From contig JAUVLU010000026.1 of the NCBI GenBank assembly GCA_030600585.1, forward strand, positions 1 through 37,614: a stretch of DNA of 37,614 nt. Direction: 5' to 3'. The translations under genes and the position numbers were made by a program. The notes beneath the pieces are model-generated. The model made no database searches. It was not told the origin of the DNA and saw only the letters and a program-made list of their open reading frames with translations. Shown in pieces: positions 33,984 to 37,614 of this stretch (position 1 is its first letter; each line of letters starts with the position of its first letter). This stretch comes from Candidatus Cloacimonadota bacterium (GTDB lineage Bacteria; Cloacimonadota; Cloacimonadia; Cloacimonadales; TCS61).

Positions 33984-34865
33984 ATGAAGACTTACCTGGA
34001 ATGTATACCGTGCATGATGTCCCAGGCTTTGCGGGCGGGTCGGGAAGCAGGGCTGGCGGACGAAGGGCTCAAGACGCTTCTTGATGAGGTGGGGATGCTG
34101 ATCCGCGATATCCCTATGGGCAGCACTCCGCCGGAATCGGGAAAGCTCGTATATGAGAAAGTGCGGGGAATCACGGGCAAGAAGGATCCTTACTCGCGTA
34201 TGAAGGCGGCGCACATCCGCGAAGCAATAACGCTGTATCCGGAGATGAAGAAGATTGTCGGGAAAGCGGGTGATCCTCTGTTGACGAGCATTCGGCTTGC
34301 CATCGCGGGGAACGTCATTGACCTGGGAGTGAACAGGCAGTTTGATCTGATTGAAGAGATCCAGCAATCCCTGGGCCAGGAGTTGGCCATTTCCCATTAC
34401 GACTCCTTTGTCCGATATCTCGAGGAATCGACCTCAATCCTCTACCTGGGTGACAACGCGGGAGAATCGGTTTTTGACAGGATCCTGATTGAAGCGCTGG
34501 GGAAGCCAGTTCAGTTTGTGGTCAGAGATATTCCGGTCATTAATGATGTGACTCGAGAGGATGCCATGATGTCCGGGCTCGGGGAGGTAGCGGAGATAGT
34601 GTCGTCGGGAACTCCTGCCCCGGGAACTGTCTTATCCCTGTGTACGGAGGAGTTCCTGGAAATATTCAATCATGCGGATATGATCATCAGCAAAGGGCAG
34701 GGCAACTACGAAGCGCTTTCCGAGACGGATCGGCCGGTGTTCTTCCTGCTGAAAGTCAAATGTCCGGTGATCGCCCGAAACCTCGGGGTAGAGGAAAACG
34801 ATATTGTGCTGAAGTTCAGCAACGTCGATTCCACGGCGCAAATTCAAGGGGGGCCTGCACTATGA
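33984..34865 (+). CDS. DUF89/ARMT1-like protein (damage-control phosphatase family)
   Basis: The 293-aa protein matches the DUF89 family: an N-terminal CIPCMMSQALRA, RMK near residue 72, a central ILYLGDNAGESVFDR with the metal-binding aspartate/asparagine, and ADMIISKGQGNYE near 232. Members are metal-dependent phosphatases thought to remove damaged sugar phosphates or metabolites. The early CxxC marks the prokaryotic subgroup. AAGGAG is 14 nt before the ATG, a long gap. The stop overlaps the next start as ATGA. Its GC-rich codon use differs sharply from genes to the left. Confidence 0.88.
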   Translation: MKTYLECIPCMMSQALRAGREAGLADEGLKTLLDEVGMLIRDIPMGSTPPESGKLVYEKVRGITGKKDPYSRMKAAHIREAITLYPEMKKIVGKAGDPLLTSIRLAIAGNVIDLGVNRQFDLIEEIQQSLGQELAISHYDSFVRYLEESTSILYLGDNAGESVFDRILIEALGKPVQFVVRDIPVINDVTREDAMMSGLGEVAEIVSSGTPAPGTVLSLCTEEFLEIFNHADMIISKGQGNYEALSETDRPVFFLLKVKCPVIARNLGVEENDIVLKFSNVDSTAQIQGGPAL

Positions 34866-35311
34866 GTTCGTCAACCAAGATCGGAATCATCATTTGCGAT
34901 CGCTACAAGACCTGTGCGGGCGGCAAATGTTTCAGATCGCTGAAACGCAGAGAGGGGGCCTTTTCCATCTATCCTCGGGAAGAAGATGTGGAGATAGTCG
35001 GATACACCACATGCGGGGGATGTCCAGGTGGGAACATAGAGTATGCCCCGGAAGAGATGGAGAAGAACGGAGCGACAGTGATTCATCTGGCGACCGGGTT
35101 GGTGGTTGGCTATCCTCCGTGTCCCTATATCTCTTCCTTCAAGGCTCTGATTGAAGAAAAACACCGACTCAACGTGGTGATTGGCACGCACCCTATCCCG
35201 CAGAACTACTACCTGACCCACCAGGCACTCGACACGTGGAACGGCGAGGAATGGAAGGAGTTGATCGCTCCTACGTTGTCGAACGAGGAAATACGTTTAG
35301 CATACGATTGA
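34862..35311 (+). CDS. CGGC-domain protein
   Basis: The 149-aa protein contains CGGCPGG at about residues 51-57, the motif that names the CGGC domain. It also has an earlier TCAGGKC pair (about 18-24) and a later YPPCPY. The cysteines suggest metal or cluster binding; no function is established. It overlaps the DUF89 gene by four bases (ATGA), so the two are translationally coupled. A longer upstream frame exists but lies wholly over the DUF89 gene. Confidence 0.85.
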   Translation: MSSSTKIGIIICDRYKTCAGGKCFRSLKRREGAFSIYPREEDVEIVGYTTCGGCPGGNIEYAPEEMEKNGATVIHLATGLVVGYPPCPYISSFKALIEEKHRLNVVIGTHPIPQNYYLTHQALDTWNGEEWKELIAPTLSNEEIRLAYD

Positions 35312-35358
35312 GGTGAGATTTCCGCTTCCGCGGCCTTGTTATGCCCGGCGCGCGATCG

Positions 35359-35487
35359 CTATTCGCTCCCGCCCTTGTTGGATCGATTATCCTTGATCAG
35401 CTTGACGACCTTCTGCACACCTACGTCTATCTGAGGCTTGAACAAGTAGCCCAACACAACACCAACGAACAATCCAAAAAACCACAT
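35359..35487 (-). CDS. 42-aa membrane peptide coupled to hsp20
   Basis: The small frame starts MWFFGLFVGVVLGYLFKP, one short TM segment, followed by an amphipathic, basic helix (VQKVVKLIKDNRS) and a polar end. Its ATG overlaps the hsp20 stop as TAATG, with GGAG 8 nt before it inside the hsp20 end. Overlap, RBS and plausible membrane-peptide composition support it as a gene, but it is short. Confidence 0.6.
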   Translation of the reverse strand: MWFFGLFVGVVLGYLFKPQIDVGVQKVVKLIKDNRSNKGGSE

Positions 35488-36011
35488 TACTTTTTCTCCT
35501 TCGTGGGACCCTCGTCTTCGTTGACAATATTGATTTTTACGCCCTCTGTCTGTGGTTGGATCTCCCGGGGCGGAATCGAAACCGTGAGAATTCCGTTCCT
35601 ATAGACGGCTTTCACCTGGTCGCGATCAAACTTGTCCGCCGGGACGTAGTAACGCTGATCGGAAAAGCCCTTCCGCTTGAGTCGGCGCTTGAAGTAGCGA
35701 ACCCCCTCCGGGTCCTTCATCTCTTCAGGAATCGTACCGCTGAAGGTCATGTAGTCGCCCTTGAACTCCAGGCTGACGTCCTTCTCGCCGAAGCCGGCGA
35801 TGGCGAACTCGAAGACGAGCACTTTGTCTTCGGTCATGTAGATGTTGGCGGCCGGAAATGGGTATGCCGAGTAGTACTCGCGGTTCCACTTCCAAGCTTT
35901 CTCATCCGGGTTGAACTGCATTCCTTCGGTGAATGCACTGGTGAAGTCCTCGGCCGCTGAGAATATTTCATCCATCAGCTTTCCGAGATCGGGGAAATCA
36001 TGGCGTTTCAT
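35487..36011 (-). CDS. Hsp20/alpha-crystallin small heat-shock protein
   Basis: The 174-aa protein has a variable N-terminal arm (1-50), an alpha-crystallin domain (about 55-155) with NGILTVSIP, the conserved G-x-L motif near its end, and a short lysine-rich C-terminal tail. It would act as an ATP-independent holdase chaperone. GAGGAGG sits 5 nt upstream of the ATG. A sigma-54-type promoter lies 127 bp upstream, and a 42-aa peptide gene follows in TAATG overlap. Confidence 0.93.
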   Translation of the reverse strand: MKRHDFPDLGKLMDEIFSAAEDFTSAFTEGMQFNPDEKAWKWNREYYSAYPFPAANIYMTEDKVLVFEFAIAGFGEKDVSLEFKGDYMTFSGTIPEEMKDPEGVRYFKRRLKRKGFSDQRYYVPADKFDRDQVKAVYRNGILTVSIPPREIQPQTEGVKINIVNEDEGPTKEKK

Positions 36012-36137
36012 AACGCCTCCTCTGCATGCCGCAATCGGTTCAATATGATACCGGAGCCGGCAAGATATGCCCCATACTTGGGACTACCGCCCATACCGCG
36101 ACGGCCTCGGGCCCTTTCGGCGCCCGCACCTATAAGA

Positions 36138-36153
36138 TGCAACATTCATGCCA
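36138..36153 (-). promoter_or_regulatory. Sigma-54 (RpoN)-type promoter upstream of hsp20
   Basis: On the minus strand the bases read TGGCATG-AATG-TTGCA. The sigma-54 consensus is TGGCACG-N4-TTGCW, so there is one mismatch and the GG/GC spacing is exact. It points at hsp20, with a 5' leader of roughly 115 nt. The remaining part of the 396-bp gap (36,012-36,407) holds no convincing gene; the start region of the YmdB-like gene must also lie there. Confidence 0.55.
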
Positions 36154-36407
36154 ATTCCGCCACCCCTGGTATGGCGGGCGGGTCAAAATTATAACTCCTT
36201 ACAGGGTAAGAATGTATTGGCCGAGAATCGGGCTGCGTGTTGATTGGTTCGGTATCGGCGTCGTCCCGCCGCGTCGCCTGAGGTTCACGGCGCGGCAAAA
36301 AGATTCACCGCGGCGAGGAATCGATCCAAACCGTGTCGAAATGACCCGGTGCGCTGTCGATCGATGTCGTGACAGACTGGCGAGGCTTCTGATAGGATAC
36401 GCGGGCT

Positions 36408-37223
36408 TTGCGTGTACTATTCATTGCTGAAATTGTGGGGAAAGCCGGCGTCTACTGCGTGAAGTCGGTGTTGCCTGGCCTCCGGAAAGAGCTCGAGATC
36501 GATTTTGTGGTTGCCAATGCCGATGGCGCCACCGGGGGTTTCGGGATCGGGAAGAACCATGCCATCTACCTTCGCAAGCTCGGCATCGATGTGATCACCG
36601 GCGGCGAGCAGATCTACTTCAAGAAGGATATGGTTGCCCACATTGAAAACTCCTCCTACATACTGCGACCGGCCAACTTCTCGCCGGCCGCGCCCGGGAG
36701 AGGGTGGCGTTACTTCAATGCCGGCGAAGAGCGGGTGGCGGTGATTAGCCTGTTGGGACAGTCCGGTTTTGATCGGGTCCATGCCAGTAACCCGTTTACC
36801 TACCTGCCCGAGCTTGCGAGCAAGGCGAGGAGAGAGACGCCGTACGTTATCGTTGATTTCCATGCCGTTACGACGGCGGAGAAGTACACGATGTTCCATC
36901 GGGCGGACGGTGCCGTATCGGCGATAGTCGGGACGGGAACCCGCGTGCAGACCAACGACGCCGCAATCATGCCGCGCGGAACGGCAGTCATCACCGATGT
37001 TGGTAGAACGGGGAGCCGTGATAGCGTGGCCGGTCTGGATCCTGGCCCCGAGATCCGAAAGTTTATAAGTTCTATGCCGGAGCGGTCGGCTGACGCGTGG
37101 GGCGTGCTCCAGTTCCAGGGCGTAGTTCTGGATCTGAATCCGGACGGGAAAGCTGAGCGGATTGAGCCGGTGACCCGGACCTGCAAGGAGGCGTCTAGTG
37201 ACCGAACGGGCGCGAGTGATTGA
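36408..37223 (+). CDS. YmdB-family metallophosphoesterase homologue lacking most metal ligands
   Basis: The 271-aa protein aligns along its length with YmdB/TIGR00282 phosphodiesterases: MRVLFIAEIVG, RPANF near 88, VDFHA near 149 and AVITDVGRTG. Family ligands are altered: Asp8 is Glu, the GEN motif is ADG, GNH is GEQ, and GTHTHVQT is GTGTRVQT; only the histidine in DFHA is clearly kept. The fold should be intact but catalysis is doubtful. Start is TTG, chosen because the conserved N-terminus begins there. It overlaps the RseC gene by 26 nt. Confidence 0.85.
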   Translation: MRVLFIAEIVGKAGVYCVKSVLPGLRKELEIDFVVANADGATGGFGIGKNHAIYLRKLGIDVITGGEQIYFKKDMVAHIENSSYILRPANFSPAAPGRGWRYFNAGEERVAVISLLGQSGFDRVHASNPFTYLPELASKARRETPYVIVDFHAVTTAEKYTMFHRADGAVSAIVGTGTRVQTNDAAIMPRGTAVITDVGRTGSRDSVAGLDPGPEIRKFISSMPERSADAWGVLQFQGVVLDLNPDGKAERIEPVTRTCKEASSDRTGASD

Positions 37224-37602
37224 GATTCACGAGGATTCCGCGATGCTGGAGTGCTTTGAGAACTCCGGTTGCGAGAGTTGCAGCAGTTCGTTCTGCAACG
37301 TCAAGGTTCGGACATTTCAGGCCGCCGTCACTTCCGAGGTTCGAGTGAACATCGGTGACCGGGTTGAAGTCTTTCTGCCTCCGTCCAAGGCGATCGGAGC
37401 CGGGTTTTTCGTGCTGATATTCCCCCTCCTGCTCTTTGTTGGTGTCTACCTCGCCTTCGGGTTTCTCGAGAACGAAGGGGCTCAGGTGGGCGCCGGGCTT
37501 GGAGGGCTTGCCGCCGGGTTCGGGCTTGTCTACCTGATTGGACGCCGCCGGCGCCACGATCTGCCTCGGATTGTTCGTGTGCTTCACGGCACGAGCGTGT
37601 AG
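37198..37602 (+). CDS. RseC/MucC-family protein (SoxR-reducing system)
   Basis: The 134-aa protein has an N-terminal cysteine cluster CFENSGCESCSSSFC (about 20-34) and two TM segments (about 68-85 and 95-115), ending in a basic cytoplasmic tail. This is the RseC layout; relatives sit beside rnf (electron-transport) genes and support reduction of SoxR-like clusters. The start is GTG with AGGAGG about 7 nt before it, inside the YmdB-like gene. The gene is complete; the next genes lie beyond the window. Confidence 0.88.
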   Translation: MTERARVIEIHEDSAMLECFENSGCESCSSSFCNVKVRTFQAAVTSEVRVNIGDRVEVFLPPSKAIGAGFFVLIFPLLLFVGVYLAFGFLENEGAQVGAGLGGLAAGFGLVYLIGRRRRHDLPRIVRVLHGTSV

Positions 37603-37614
37603 CCGTACACCTCG

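Noticed and set aside
34640-34861. Longer start for the CGGC-domain protein
   Set aside because: The extra 74 codons lie over the DUF89 gene in another frame; the ATG in the ATGA overlap is the natural start.
36000-36194. Plus-strand frame of 64 codons upstream of hsp20
   Set aside because: Low-complexity Arg/Pro/Ala translation typical of GC-rich non-coding DNA, and it overlaps the hsp20 start and sigma-54 promoter region.

Overview
Bases 1 to about 33,730 are AT-rich and carry the housekeeping genes of an anaerobic-looking diderm bacterium. KDO transferase (waaA), a signal-peptide beta-barrel-like protein and lipoproteins point to an outer membrane. Gene style, dense short dispersed repeats and the neighbourhoods resemble Candidatus Cloacimonadota or a relative; this is an inference, not a search result. 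Bases about 33,820 to 37,614 are clearly GC-rich with different codon use. The switch falls inside a tRNA-Leu gene whose acceptor stem does not pair, so the two segments probably come from different genomes joined in the assembly.

Layout of the AT-rich part. (1) 1-710: two minus-strand genes of unknown function, a lipoprotein N-terminus and a membrane-anchored protein, separated by an integron attC-like site. (2) 1,035-7,024, plus strand: yicC, a two-TM protein, rnr, waaA, amrS and a NusG-domain-II protein, almost without gaps. (3) 7,084-7,307: tandem palindromic repeats. (4) 7,315-14,890, minus strand: a methyltransferase, then the run valS - DUF1232 - exported barrel - rdgB - phosphohexomutase. 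(5) 15,282-19,019, minus strand: nusB - GT2 glycosyltransferase - radical SAM/SPASM - membrane coiled-coil protein - Nudix, spaced 0-7 nt. (6) 19,244-23,455, plus strand: PIN-PhoH ATPase, a long alanine racemase and a DUF2971 protein. (7) 23,459-25,796, minus strand: HI0933-type flavoprotein, a REP-associated tyrosine transposase between two long direct repeats, and a 65-aa membrane protein. (8) leuS, a strong terminator, then a five-gene plus-strand operon (29,261-33,719).

The five-gene operon is a type II CBASS anti-phage system: DUF2188 protein, CD-NTase, Cap2 (E2-E1 fusion), Cap3 (JAMM protease) and a membrane-anchored SAVED effector. By family knowledge the CD-NTase makes a cyclic oligonucleotide upon infection, Cap2 and Cap3 attach and remove the CD-NTase C-terminus, and the SAVED protein senses the nucleotide and damages the membrane. 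The DUF2188 gene at the head, with its Shine-Dalgarno locked in a hairpin, is the least familiar part.

Three essential genes (valS, alr, leuS) carry in-frame copies of dispersed repeats of intergenic type, so repeat DNA has become protein in this lineage.

The GC-rich part holds a DUF89 protein and a CGGC-domain protein (overlapping ATGA), an Hsp20 plus 42-aa membrane peptide pair (overlapping TAATG) behind a near-consensus sigma-54 promoter, a YmdB-family protein that has lost most metal ligands, and an RseC-family protein.
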